Source: Clostridia bacterium
GTDB taxonomy: Bacteria; Bacillota; Clostridia; Oscillospirales; UBA644
DNA length: 64,000 nucleotides
Direction: 5' to 3'
Assembly (NCBI GenBank): GCA_017427285.1
Contig: JAFRTE010000046.1
Span: 71,401-135,400 of the forward strand
Position 1 is the stretch's first letter. Each line of letters opens with the position of its first letter. Made by a program: the position numbers and the translations under genes. Positions 1 through 8,817 of this stretch are shown in pieces. The notes beneath the pieces were generated by a model. The model did not search any database. It had not been told where the DNA came from and worked only from the letters and a program-made list of their open reading frames with translations.

Positions 1-417
1 TCCCGCGACCCAGAACTCCGGCTCTTCAAGATGGATCGCCTCAACGCCCGCGTCGATCGCAGTTTTCAGTCTTTTTGCAAGATACTGAGAATACGATACC
101 GAAGGCACCATATACGGAACGCCTTTATACCGTATATTGCTGCCGTGAGTTATTTCGTTTCCCTCGCAGTCTTTCTGTCCTTCGTCGCTGTGATCTCTTC
201 CGTCAAATTCGCCGTTATAATAGTCGTTATAGTTGCCCCAGGAAATTCCCGTCATAAGATGGACGATATACCCGCGCTTTTTCCAGTGAGCTATTCTCTC
301 TTTCAGTTTGTGAAGCCCGTAAACGATTGCAACGTCCGCCTGGATATCGTATCTTTCGTCATAGTCGGGGCTCTCCTGAAAAGCGGTCCGCTCTTCGCGT
401 CTGTCATATTCTTTCAT
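1..417 (-). CDS. Uncharacterised protein, N-terminal 139 residues (C-terminus beyond window)
   Basis: An open frame starts with ATG at 417 (minus), 18 bases after the stop of the GH95 gene, with an AAAGGAT ribosome site, and runs off the window edge. The visible 139 residues have no signal peptide and are rich in aromatic and charged residues, including the acidic motif HLEEPEFW near residue 130. A strand ending in adjacent acidic residues is what a TIM-barrel glycosidase-like fold would show, but I do not recognise the family. Being the third gene behind two fucosidases, it probably acts on the same class of carbohydrate; that is inference from position only. Confidence 0.7.
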   Translation of the reverse strand, partial: MKEYDRREERTAFQESPDYDERYDIQADVAIVYGLHKLKERIAHWKKRGYIVHLMTGISWGNYNDYYNGEFDGRDHSDEGQKDCEGNEITHGSNIRYKGVPYMVPSVSYSQYLAKRLKTAIDAGVEAIHLEEPEFWVAG

Positions 418-435
418 GGTAGATCCTTTCTGCTT

Positions 436-2568
436 TTATTCCGAATAAGTATAGTTTCCGTTAAATGTGTATTTTTTGCCGTTTATCATTACGCATCCGA
501 CATTGTTGCGTCTTCCTCTGATCTCGCACCAAACGGCTTTTCCGTTTTCCCATCTGCACGAAACCTTGAATCCGCCCCTGGCGACAAAACCGTCAAATTC
601 GCCGTTTTTCCATTCCTTCGGCAGCGCGGGCAGCACTTTTATACATCCGTCGTGGCTCTGCAAAAGCATTTCCATAATACCCGCCGTTCCTCCGAAATTA
701 CCGTCTATCTGGAAAGGCGGATGATTGTCGAACATATTCGGGAGCGTGCTGTTTTTCAGCAGCGCGATAATATTTTCATACGCTTTGTCACCGTCTGCAA
801 GACGGGCAAAAAAGTTGATTATCCACGCTCGGCTCCAGCCCGTATGTCCGCCGCCGTTTGCGAGTCTGCGGTCTATTGTCACCCTTGCGGCTTTAAACAG
901 TTCCGGAGTATTTTCGGTTATTTGCGCGGCGGGATGAAGCCCGTAAAGGTGGGACATGTGTCTGTGACCAGGCTCGGGTTCGTCAAAGTCTTCGGACCAT
1001 TCCATTATCTGGCCGTGTTTTCCTATGCGGATAGGGGGCAGTTTGGATAACTTTTCTTTCAGAACTTCTTTAAACCCGTTGTCCGTCTCAAGTATATCCG
1101 CCGCTTCGATGTTGAATTCAAAAAGCTCTCTTATTATGCATATATCCATCGTAGGCCCTGCGCAAATGCTTACGCTCTTGCCGTCGGTTGGGCTTATGAA
1201 TCTGTTCTCGGGCGAGCCGGCGGGAGCAGTCACAAGATACCCGTTTCGCGGATCGGTAACGAGATATGCACAGAAAAATTCCGACGAGCCCTTGATTATC
1301 GGATAAAACTCACGGAGGATTTCTTTGTCTCCTCCGTAAAGCCAGCGTTCTTTTACATGTCTCAAACACCATGCGCCGGCTGTGGCGAACGCGCCGAAAA
1401 CGGGATGCGCCCCGAGCGCGGTGTATCCCCACGGAGTCGTTGTGTAATGCGCGACCCATCCGGGACAGTTGTATACATTGCGCGCGGTCGCCTGTCCGTG
1501 TTTTGCGATCAGCTTTATCAGTTCAAAAAACGGCTCGATAAGCTCCGGCATGTCGGCGGTCTCCGCAAACCAGTAGTTCATCTGAATGTTTATATTGATA
1601 TGATAGTCTGCGCCCCACGGGGCCTGATAGTCTTTATTCCAAAGCCCCTGCAGATTTGCGGGCAGCATGCCTCTTGACGAACCTACGAGCAGATATCTGC
1701 CGAAATTGTAATAAAGCTCAACAAGACCGAGATCGTTTTCGGGGTTTTTTATCCTCTCGTTTGTAGGAATTTCGGCTTTCGATCCCGATTCCGGGAAAGA
1801 AAGTGTCGCTCTCGAAAGAATTTCCGAAAAATAATCGCAGGTATCTTTTAAAAGCTCGTCATATCCCGCTTCCATCGCGCGCCTGAGCGTTTCGTCACAT
1901 ACCTTGCACGGGTCGTTGTCAGTTCTGTATGACGTTGCAGCGGTAATGAATATATAAAGCGTGCCGTCTTTTTTGAAATATCGGATATATACCGCAAATT
2001 TCATCGGCAGATATCCTACAGACGTTATCTCGTTTTCGTTATACGTTATACGCGCGTTTTCTCTTTCATACCGTATTTTTGCGTCGTCAACGTCGCCCGT
2101 AACCCTGATAACGGCGGTATTGTATTTGTATGAAATAAAGCAGTCTCTGATGACAGTTCCGTATGAAACACGGGCGCGGCCTTCATCAAGGATCAGTTCG
2201 CGAACATAGTTTTCTTCTCCTTTGCCGGGAACGGTTATATAAAGTTCTCCCGCAGTCTGATTTGAGCCGAATGACGGCAAACGCTCTCTGTTTTTGTTTC
2301 GGCAAACCATATATTTTTCGCAAAGCTCGTCCGCCTGAGTGTATTTCCCCTCAAATATAAGCTGACGTATTTCGTCAAGATGCCTGATCGTCTGCGGATC
2401 GTCGTCGTCATCCGTTTCCCATCCTGACCAGATCGTTTTTTCGTTTAACTGAATACGCTCTTCGCCTGTCTTTCCGAAAACCATCATTCCGAGTTTACCG
2501 TTTCCGAGTGGCAGCGCCTCTTCCCATTCGTTGGCGGGAGAGGTATAAAACAGTCTGTTTTCTTTCAT
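436..2568 (-). CDS. Glycoside hydrolase family 95 protein (alpha-L-fucosidase type), copy 1
   Basis: A 710-residue GH95 enzyme, a family that removes terminal alpha-L-fucose (some members act on L-galactose) by an inverting mechanism. The N-terminal super-sandwich domain begins with the family signature ALPLGNGKLGMMVFG (residues 18-32). The (alpha/alpha)6 barrel carries the expected sites: NINIQMNYW near residue 327 with the two catalytic-site Asn, IMEWSEDF near 519 with the general-acid Glu, and QIDGNFGG near 619 with the conserved Asp. There is no signal peptide, so it should be cytoplasmic and act on imported fuco-oligosaccharides. It starts 17 bases after the second GH95 gene with a GAGGAG site, so the two are co-transcribed. 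Family is firm; the exact sugar is not. Confidence 0.95.
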   Translation of the reverse strand: MKENRLFYTSPANEWEEALPLGNGKLGMMVFGKTGEERIQLNEKTIWSGWETDDDDDPQTIRHLDEIRQLIFEGKYTQADELCEKYMVCRNKNRERLPSFGSNQTAGELYITVPGKGEENYVRELILDEGRARVSYGTVIRDCFISYKYNTAVIRVTGDVDDAKIRYERENARITYNENEITSVGYLPMKFAVYIRYFKKDGTLYIFITAATSYRTDNDPCKVCDETLRRAMEAGYDELLKDTCDYFSEILSRATLSFPESGSKAEIPTNERIKNPENDLGLVELYYNFGRYLLVGSSRGMLPANLQGLWNKDYQAPWGADYHININIQMNYWFAETADMPELIEPFFELIKLIAKHGQATARNVYNCPGWVAHYTTTPWGYTALGAHPVFGAFATAGAWCLRHVKERWLYGGDKEILREFYPIIKGSSEFFCAYLVTDPRNGYLVTAPAGSPENRFISPTDGKSVSICAGPTMDICIIRELFEFNIEAADILETDNGFKEVLKEKLSKLPPIRIGKHGQIMEWSEDFDEPEPGHRHMSHLYGLHPAAQITENTPELFKAARVTIDRRLANGGGHTGWSRAWIINFFARLADGDKAYENIIALLKNSTLPNMFDNHPPFQIDGNFGGTAGIMEMLLQSHDGCIKVLPALPKEWKNGEFDGFVARGGFKVSCRWENGKAVWCEIRGRRNNVGCVMINGKKYTFNGNYTYSE

Positions 2569-2585
2569 TTCGTTCTTCTCCTCTG

Positions 2586-4700
2586 TCAGCAGACAAATTC
2601 CGTTGTTTTACCGTTGTATTTAACGGTACATTTTTTACCTTTTTCGCCTTTGATATCAAGATGTTCAACTTTTCCGTCTTTCCAGCGGCACGACACTTTA
2701 AATCCTCCGCGCGCCGCCAGACCTTTGAATTCTCCGTCTTTCCATGCGTCGGGGAGGGCGGGCAGAAGATCTATATATCCGTCGTGACTTTGCAAAAGCA
2801 TCTCGGCAATACCCGCGGCTCCTCCGAAATTGCCGTCGATCTGAAACGGCGGGTGATTGTCAAACATATTGGGAAGAGTGCTTTTTGTGAAAAGCGCAAG
2901 AAGGTTTTCATACGCTTTGTTTCCGTCGCAAAGACGCGCGTAAAAGTTTATTATCCATGCTCTGCTCCAGCCCGTATGTCCGCCTCCGTGCGAAAGTCTG
3001 CGCTCTATTGTCTTTTTTGCCGCTTCAAACAACTCAGGCGTATTTTTTGTGATCTGAGCGGCGGGATACAGCGCAAAAAGATGCGAAATATGCCTGTGAC
3101 CGGGCTCGGCCTCATCAAAATCTTCCGACCATTCCATTATCTGCCCGTATTTTCCTATTCTTATCGGCGGAAGCTTTGATATTTTATCAAGCAGAATATT
3201 CTTAAACTCCGCGTCTTCTCCCAGCACGTCGATAGCTTCAACGTTAAATTCAAAAAGCTCCCTTACTATGCTTATATCCATTGTCGGACCGGCGCAGATA
3301 CTCGATTTTCCGCCGTCTTCGGGACGTATAAATGCGTTTTCGGGCGAGCTTCCCGGACACGTGACAAGATATCCGTTTCTCGGGTCGATAACCATATAAT
3401 CGCAGAAAAACAGCGAAGCTCCCTTGATTAACGGGTAGTATTTCCTTAAAACTTCCTTATCTCCCGAATACAGCCAGCGTTCCTTTATATGGCGGATAAG
3501 CCATGCGCCGCCCGTAACGTATACGCTCGACCAGCCGTAATTGCCGAGCGCTGCATGTCCGAACGGGTTCGTTACAACGCCCGCAAACCATCCTCTGCAG
3601 TGAAAATGAAGCTGCGCGCTCTCTTCTGCGGGCTTTAAAAACGTTTTTATCAGTTCAAAAAGCGGCTCAGTTAATTCGGAAAGACCGGCGACCTCCGCGA
3701 TCCAGTAATTCATCTGCAGGTTGATATTCATATGGAAGTCCGCAGCCCACGGCGGTCTGTATTCCTTATTCCATATCCCCTGCAGGTTTGCGGGAAGCTT
3801 TCCTCTCGATGATCCTACAAGCAGGTATCTTCCGAAATTGAAATAAAGCTCGGCAAGACCGACGTCCCCCTGAGGAGCAAGGATACGTTCGTTTGTAGGA
3901 ACGTCGTAATTTTTACCCGAATCGGCAAAGGTGATCTCCGCTCTCGAAAGCATTTCGCTGAAATAATCGGCTGTATCTTTCAAAACGACCTCATAGCCCG
4001 CGCCGATAGCTCTGTCGAGAGTTTCAGCAGTTGCTTTTTCCGGGTCTTCGTCCGTTTTGTATGAAGTTGCGGCGGTTATATAAATATATAAAGCGCCGTC
4101 TTTTTCAAAATGATGTATTCTTATAAAAAACTTTGTCGGCAGATATCCCACCGCGCATATTTCGCCGTCGCTCTGAGTTACCGATACGTTTTCTCTCTCG
4201 TATCTCAGCTTTGCGCCGTAAATATTTCCCGTCATTTTAATAACGGCAGTATTGTATGCGTATGATATAAAATAATTTCTTTCCGAACCGACAAAAGATA
4301 CTTTTGCACGTCCTTCGTCAAGAAACAGTTCGCGTTTATAGCCGTCGGCAGCAGCTTCGGGAAGCGTTATATAAAGGTCTCCCGCCGTCTGATATTCTCC
4401 GAATACGGACTTGTTGTGCGGACCTTCGCCCTTGCAGAGAAAATGTTTGTTGCATATTTCTTCCGCCTGCGCGTACTTGTTTTCAAATATAAGTCTGCGT
4501 ATTTCTTCAAGATAGCCGTATGCTTCGGGATTGAATGCTTCTTTCGATTCAAAACCCGCCCATATGCTTTCTTCATTTAGCTGTATCCTTTCTTCGGCAA
4601 CTCCTCCGAAAACCGTCATTCCGAGTTTTCCGTTGCCGAGGGGCAGCGCTTCTTCCCACTCGCGAGCGGGGGAGGTGTAAAACAGTCTGTTTTCTTTCAC
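2586..4700 (-). CDS. Glycoside hydrolase family 95 protein (alpha-L-fucosidase type), copy 2
   Basis: A 704-residue paralogue of the downstream gene and first gene of the operon, preceded by a consensus SigA promoter. The N-termini are nearly the same (both begin MKENRLFYTSPA), and the GH95 active-site blocks are all present: NINLQMNYW near residue 325, IMEWSEDF near 515, QIDGNFGG near 615. No signal peptide or membrane segment. The copies share architecture along their whole length but differ in the loop region around residues 340-380, where this protein reads GLSELTEPLFELIKTFLKPA, which could shift substrate preference. Tandem GH95 genes fit degradation of mixed fucosylated glycans; specificity cannot be read from sequence. 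Confidence 0.95.
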   Translation of the reverse strand: MKENRLFYTSPAREWEEALPLGNGKLGMTVFGGVAEERIQLNEESIWAGFESKEAFNPEAYGYLEEIRRLIFENKYAQAEEICNKHFLCKGEGPHNKSVFGEYQTAGDLYITLPEAAADGYKRELFLDEGRAKVSFVGSERNYFISYAYNTAVIKMTGNIYGAKLRYERENVSVTQSDGEICAVGYLPTKFFIRIHHFEKDGALYIYITAATSYKTDEDPEKATAETLDRAIGAGYEVVLKDTADYFSEMLSRAEITFADSGKNYDVPTNERILAPQGDVGLAELYFNFGRYLLVGSSRGKLPANLQGIWNKEYRPPWAADFHMNINLQMNYWIAEVAGLSELTEPLFELIKTFLKPAEESAQLHFHCRGWFAGVVTNPFGHAALGNYGWSSVYVTGGAWLIRHIKERWLYSGDKEVLRKYYPLIKGASLFFCDYMVIDPRNGYLVTCPGSSPENAFIRPEDGGKSSICAGPTMDISIVRELFEFNVEAIDVLGEDAEFKNILLDKISKLPPIRIGKYGQIMEWSEDFDEAEPGHRHISHLFALYPAAQITKNTPELFEAAKKTIERRLSHGGGHTGWSRAWIINFYARLCDGNKAYENLLALFTKSTLPNMFDNHPPFQIDGNFGGAAGIAEMLLQSHDGYIDLLPALPDAWKDGEFKGLAARGGFKVSCRWKDGKVEHLDIKGEKGKKCTVKYNGKTTEFVC

Positions 4701-4729
4701 GGTATCACCTGCTTTCGAAATATGTAAAA

Positions 4730-4758
4730 ATTATAATATAATATCCCGAAAAAGTCAA
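4730..4758 (-). promoter_or_regulatory. SigA promoter of the GH95 operon
   Basis: On the minus strand TTGACT (4758-4753), a 17-base spacer and TATAAT (4735-4730), about 30 bases before the first GH95 start codon. No obvious operator repeat overlaps it. Confidence 0.85.
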
Positions 4759-4904
4759 CACTTTTTTTTCGTCGGTATCCGGTAACTTTTAGAGTGTTTT
4801 ATGTTTTTTTCGGCCCTCAGAGAAACATTATGCAAAAAATATACCGGTTTTTAGAAAAACCGAATAAAAAACCGATAGTTTAAAAAAAATTTAATTTTAT
4901 CTTG

Positions 4905-4933
4905 TTGACACCGTAAAGAAAAGAGAGTATAAT
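4905..4933 (+). promoter_or_regulatory. SigA promoter of serC-serA
   Basis: Perfect TTGACA (4905-4910), 17-base spacer, perfect TATAAT (4928-4933), about 52 bases before the serC start. The leader is too short for a riboswitch or T-box. Confidence 0.9.
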
Positions 4934-4985
4934 ACCGTCTATATATTAATTAAAAAGACGCTTTGCGATATTCGGAGGGTATAAA

Positions 4986-6062
4986 ATGAGAGTTTACAAT
5001 TTTTCCGCAGGACCTTCTGTTCTTCCCGAAAAAGTGCTTGAACAGGCAAGGGACGAAATGCTCGACTGCAACGGCAGCGGTATGTCCGTCATGGAAATGA
5101 GCCACCGCTCAAAAGCATACGAGGCCATAATCGGAGGCGCAGAGGCGCTTCTCCGCGAAATCATGGGCATTCCGTCAAATTATAAGGTTTTGTTCCTTCA
5201 GGGCGGCGCATCTTCACAGTTCAGCATGATACCGCTCAACCTTATGAAAAACAACAAGATCGACCTCGTACTTACGGGTATGTGGGCTAAAAAAGCTATG
5301 GAAGAAGCTTCCCGTTACGGCCAGGTAAACGTCGTCGGCTCTTCGAAAGATAAAACGTTTTCGTATATTCCCGAACTAGACAAATCTGCATTCGATCCCG
5401 AGGCGGACTATTTCTATATCTGTCAGAACAACACCATTTACGGCACAAGATTCCCCGAGCTTCCCGATACGGGCAACGTTCCCCTCGTTGCGGACCTTTC
5501 TTCGTGCATACTCAGCGAACCGATAGACGTTAAAAAATACGGCATAATCTTCGCCGGCGCTCAGAAAAATATGGGTCCCGCAGGTCTTACGGTGGTTATA
5601 ATCCGCGAAGATCTTATTACGGAGCCGAAAGAGTTTACTCCGCAGATGTTTAGATATACTATCCATGCCGAAAACGGCTCGATGTACAACACTCCGCCGA
5701 CATATGCTATCTATATCCACAAACTCGTTCTCGAATGGCTCAAAGATCTCGGCGGACTTGAAAAAATGGGCGAAATCAACCGCAAAAAGGCCGATATTAT
5801 CTATAATTATCTCGATAGCTCTTCGATGTTCAAACCCACCGTTCACGGAGCATGCCGCTCGCTTATGAATATTCCGTTCGTTACCGGCAACGAAGAGCTC
5901 GACGCAAAATTCGTTAAAGAGGCAACCGCAAACGGATTCGTAAATCTCAAGGGTCACCGTTCCGTAGGCGGTATGAGAGCAAGCATATACAACGCTATGC
6001 CTGTCGAGGGCTGCGAAAAACTTGTTGAGTTTATGAAGGACTTTGAAAGGAGCAACGCGTAA
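4986..6062 (+). CDS. serC: Phosphoserine aminotransferase
   Basis: A 358-residue PLP enzyme that makes 3-phosphoserine from 3-phosphohydroxypyruvate and glutamate, the second step of serine synthesis. The N-terminus YNFSAGPSVLP is the SerC signature, and the Schiff-base lysine is K194 in FAGAQKNMGPAG. Length is normal for the family. The ATG follows a GGAGGG site. Its stop codon overlaps the start of serA (TAATG), so the two enzymes are translationally coupled. A shadow frame on the opposite strand is not coding. Confidence 0.97.
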   Translation: MRVYNFSAGPSVLPEKVLEQARDEMLDCNGSGMSVMEMSHRSKAYEAIIGGAEALLREIMGIPSNYKVLFLQGGASSQFSMIPLNLMKNNKIDLVLTGMWAKKAMEEASRYGQVNVVGSSKDKTFSYIPELDKSAFDPEADYFYICQNNTIYGTRFPELPDTGNVPLVADLSSCILSEPIDVKKYGIIFAGAQKNMGPAGLTVVIIREDLITEPKEFTPQMFRYTIHAENGSMYNTPPTYAIYIHKLVLEWLKDLGGLEKMGEINRKKADIIYNYLDSSSMFKPTVHGACRSLMNIPFVTGNEELDAKFVKEATANGFVNLKGHRSVGGMRASIYNAMPVEGCEKLVEFMKDFERSNA

Positions 6063-7225
6063 TGTTCAGCATCAAAACAATGAATAAAATCGCCGCAGTC
6101 GGCACAAAAAGATTCGGCGATAACTATACTGTTTCAGACAGCGAACAGAATCCCGACGGCATTCTCGTCCGTTCTGCATCACTTCTTGACGGAAACTTCA
6201 ATGACGGACTTCTTGCTATCGCCAGAGCAGGGGCGGGGGTAAACAATATTCCCCTTGACCTTTGCACGTCGAAAGGAATAGCTGTTTTCAATACGCCCGG
6301 AGCAAACGCAAACGCCGTAAAAGAGCTTACCATTGCAGGTATGCTCCTTGCTTCCCGCCGTATAGTGGAAAGCATAAACTGGGCTCAGACACTCAAGGGC
6401 AAGGGCGACGAAATACCAAAGCTCGTAGAAAAAGGCAAGAGCGATTTTGCCGGTCCCGAACTTGAAGGCAAAAAGCTCGGCGTTATCGGCCTTGGCGCAA
6501 TCGGAAGTCTTATAGTAAATGCCGCGTACGGACTTAACATGGAAGTATACGGTTACGATAATTATCTTTCCGTTGAAAGCGCGCTTCGTATGACAAGAAA
6601 CGTCAAGCGCGTTGAAAACGTAAAAACGATTTACGAAGAGTGCGATTACATAACGTATCACGTTCCTCTCAACGATTCCACGCGCCGTTATATCAATAAA
6701 GAAGTTTTCGCTCAGATGAAAGACGGCGTCCGCCTGTTTAACTTCTCAAGAGGCGAAATAGTAAACGAAGACGACCTCGAAGAGGCGCTGAACAGCGGCA
6801 AAGTCGCAAAATACGTTACGGATTTCCCGAACGAACATATCCTTTCCATGAAAAACGTTATCGCTATTCCTCATCTTGCGGCGTCCACAATGGAAAGCGA
6901 AGACAATTGCGCTGTAATGGCTGTAGACGAGATCAAAGATTATCTTGAAAACGGAAACGTCAAAAACAGCGTTAACTTCCCGAATGTTACATCCGAAAGA
7001 GCCGCGGGCGACAGAATCTGTGTTCTTCACAAAAACATCCCCAATATGCTCAGCCGCATATCCTCCGTTCTGGGCGAAATGAGCATCAATATCGAGTTTA
7101 TGCATTCAAAATCCCGCGGAGAGATCGGCTATGCTCTTCTTGACCTTGCAGGCAGCGTTCCCGAAACCGTCGCGGAAAATCTCAAGAGCATAGACGGCGT
7201 TCTTCTCGTAAGAATAATCAAATAA
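6062..7225 (+). CDS. serA: D-3-phosphoglycerate dehydrogenase with C-terminal ACT domain
   Basis: A 387-residue NAD-dependent dehydrogenase catalysing the first committed step of serine synthesis. The nucleotide-binding Rossmann motif GVIGLGAIGS lies at about residues 139-148, the catalytic Arg is in NFSRGEIVN near 230, and the catalytic His is in IPHLAAST near 271. The last ~70 residues form an ACT domain (RICVLHKNIPNMLSRISSVL), the usual site for serine feedback. This is the short SerA type, without the extra intervening domain of ~520-residue enzymes. It overlaps serC by one base and is followed by a terminator, giving a closed two-gene operon. Confidence 0.96.
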   Translation: MFSIKTMNKIAAVGTKRFGDNYTVSDSEQNPDGILVRSASLLDGNFNDGLLAIARAGAGVNNIPLDLCTSKGIAVFNTPGANANAVKELTIAGMLLASRRIVESINWAQTLKGKGDEIPKLVEKGKSDFAGPELEGKKLGVIGLGAIGSLIVNAAYGLNMEVYGYDNYLSVESALRMTRNVKRVENVKTIYEECDYITYHVPLNDSTRRYINKEVFAQMKDGVRLFNFSRGEIVNEDDLEEALNSGKVAKYVTDFPNEHILSMKNVIAIPHLAASTMESEDNCAVMAVDEIKDYLENGNVKNSVNFPNVTSERAAGDRICVLHKNIPNMLSRISSVLGEMSINIEFMHSKSRGEIGYALLDLAGSVPETVAENLKSIDGVLLVRIIK

Positions 7226-7241
7226 TCATTTCAGAATAAAG

Positions 7242-7275
7242 CGAAACCTTCGGCAAAACCGGAGGTTTCGTTTTT
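7242..7275 (+). terminator. Intrinsic terminator of serC-serA
   Basis: Eight-base stem CGAAACCT / AGGTTTCG with a GC-rich loop followed by five T. It lies between converging genes and ends the serine operon. Confidence 0.85.
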
Positions 7276-7284
7276 GTATTGAAG

Positions 7285-8664
7285 TTATTTATCAAGCTGA
7301 GCGTTTACTTTGTCCTCAACCGCGCCGAGAGCAGATGCAGCCGATTCCGAACCGTTCATAATTTTGCTGAACGCCGCGGTAATCGACGAATATGCCGATT
7401 CCAGAGGGCTTGACCAGTCGTATTTTACATTCTCCACCATGCTCAGAAAAGCATTTTTATCGTCTTCTCTGTAATAAAAAACGCTGCTTTCAAGAAAATC
7501 TATCCACGCTTTTCTGTTCGTCCCGTCAAGGGGCTCAAAAAGAATGTTCATAAGCGTTCCGAGATCGTCCTTTTCCATCTGTCCCATTTTAAGCAGCCAG
7601 TTTAAGCGCCTGCCCTGAGTAATATAGCTGCCTCCTATGCCGTATTCGCCGTTCGGACCGCACGGGAACGGAGCAAAGCCGTATCCGTCATGTTTGTATA
7701 CCGGCGTGTCGGCGTCAATGTGCCACTGTGTCATATGCGTAAAGTTGAATGACTCTCCCACAAAAAACAGCATTTTATGCTGGTTGAAGTCGCCGTATCC
7801 CGTCTGATATATGAGCTTTCTGTCTTTCAGTCCCTTTAACCAGTCGAATGTTTCATAAGCTTTCGAGTCTGTAAGAGCAAATCTGTTTTTGCCGTCGATT
7901 TCTTCAACTATCTGACATCCGTTTGAAAAAAGCGCCGTCTGCGATATCCTTGTTACGTCTTCATATCCCAGCCCCGTTACTTTTATATCGCCGTCTTCGT
8001 ATGTCGCGAGATCGAGAAGCGGCTCAAAGTTTTGCCATGTCCACGTTCCGTCCTCGAGCATTTCATGGGGAGTTTTTGTTATTCCCGCCTGTCGCAGGAC
8101 TGTTGAATCGAACATGCAAACTCCGAGTATTGCCGGAATAAACTCCCAGTCATAAGGAAAAGTTCCGTATTGCTTTCCGTCAAAATAACCGTATCTTATA
8201 AAATTCTTATTGCCCCATTTTTCATCGTTAATGTCTATTGTGTTTATGTCGTCATATGCAAAAAGCATATTCATTTTATAAATCCCGTATATCTCGCTTG
8301 CATGACAGTCAACCATATCGGGAATACGGTCCGTCGAAGCGGCAACATTTGTAAGAATAAATGTTTCAAATCCGTCGCTGCCTTCAAAAATATCGATTTT
8401 GCAGTTGTATTTCGATTCAATTTCCTTGTATCTTGCAATAAGGTGGTCGCCCATGGCGGTAAATCCCGCTTCGGGTTTCCATTCCTCATCCCAGCCGGTA
8501 AGGATAAGCATAGACTGACCTTCAAAATCGATCTTGAAGCTGTTTCTGCCGTCATCAAGGTTATAGTCAAAAACCTCTTTGCCGTCGCTTCCCGAACAGG
8601 CAAAAACCGACATCAGCGTGAAGACAACCATTGTCATACAGAAAATACGTTTCAATGTGTTCAT
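7285..8664 (-). CDS. Extracellular solute-binding lipoprotein (orphan, carbohydrate-type)
   Basis: A 459-residue family-1-like solute-binding protein. It has a lipoprotein signal peptide with lipobox SVFAC (Cys23), so it should be anchored outside the membrane. After the lipobox comes the acidic pattern EVFDYNLDDG, shared with other binding proteins in this window. Later motifs typical of Clostridia sugar-binding paralogues are visible: GTWTWQNFEPLL near residue 208 and FAPFPCGPNGEYG near 329. No permease or ATPase gene lies nearby, so either it works with a transporter encoded elsewhere or it has another sensing role. Own consensus promoter; monocistronic. Ligand unknown. Confidence 0.88.
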   Translation of the reverse strand: MNTLKRIFCMTMVVFTLMSVFACSGSDGKEVFDYNLDDGRNSFKIDFEGQSMLILTGWDEEWKPEAGFTAMGDHLIARYKEIESKYNCKIDIFEGSDGFETFILTNVAASTDRIPDMVDCHASEIYGIYKMNMLFAYDDINTIDINDEKWGNKNFIRYGYFDGKQYGTFPYDWEFIPAILGVCMFDSTVLRQAGITKTPHEMLEDGTWTWQNFEPLLDLATYEDGDIKVTGLGYEDVTRISQTALFSNGCQIVEEIDGKNRFALTDSKAYETFDWLKGLKDRKLIYQTGYGDFNQHKMLFFVGESFNFTHMTQWHIDADTPVYKHDGYGFAPFPCGPNGEYGIGGSYITQGRRLNWLLKMGQMEKDDLGTLMNILFEPLDGTNRKAWIDFLESSVFYYREDDKNAFLSMVENVKYDWSSPLESAYSSITAAFSKIMNGSESAASALGAVEDKVNAQLDK

Positions 8665-8691
8665 TTCCGTTTCCCTCCGTTTTTTTTCTTT

Positions 8692-8720
8692 ATTATATCA
8701 TCTCGGCTGAAGAAAGTCAA
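8692..8720 (-). promoter_or_regulatory. SigA promoter of the solute-binding protein at 7285-8664
   Basis: Minus strand TTGACT (8720-8715), 17-base spacer, TATAAT (8697-8692). It is back-to-back with the promoter of the next gene, leaving about 35 bases between the two -35 boxes. Confidence 0.85.
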
Positions 8721-8755
8721 TCGCATATTCACGCCTCAACTGTTTTTTCGACTGC

Positions 8756-8784
8756 TTGACAAAACACGACATATATGATAAAAT
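8756..8784 (+). promoter_or_regulatory. SigA promoter of the solute-binding protein at 8818
   Basis: TTGACA (8756-8761), 17-base spacer, TAAAAT (8779-8784), about 33 bases before the TTG start. Confidence 0.85.
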
Positions 8785-8817
8785 TACATTACATATAATA
8801 TTAAGGGGAAATATCTT

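Noticed and set aside
31-1050. Long plus-strand open frames over the GH95 genes (for example 339 and 223 codons)
   Set aside because: They are exact antisense shadows of the GH95 frames, have no ribosome sites and show low-complexity Phe/Val/Arg composition typical of reverse frames.
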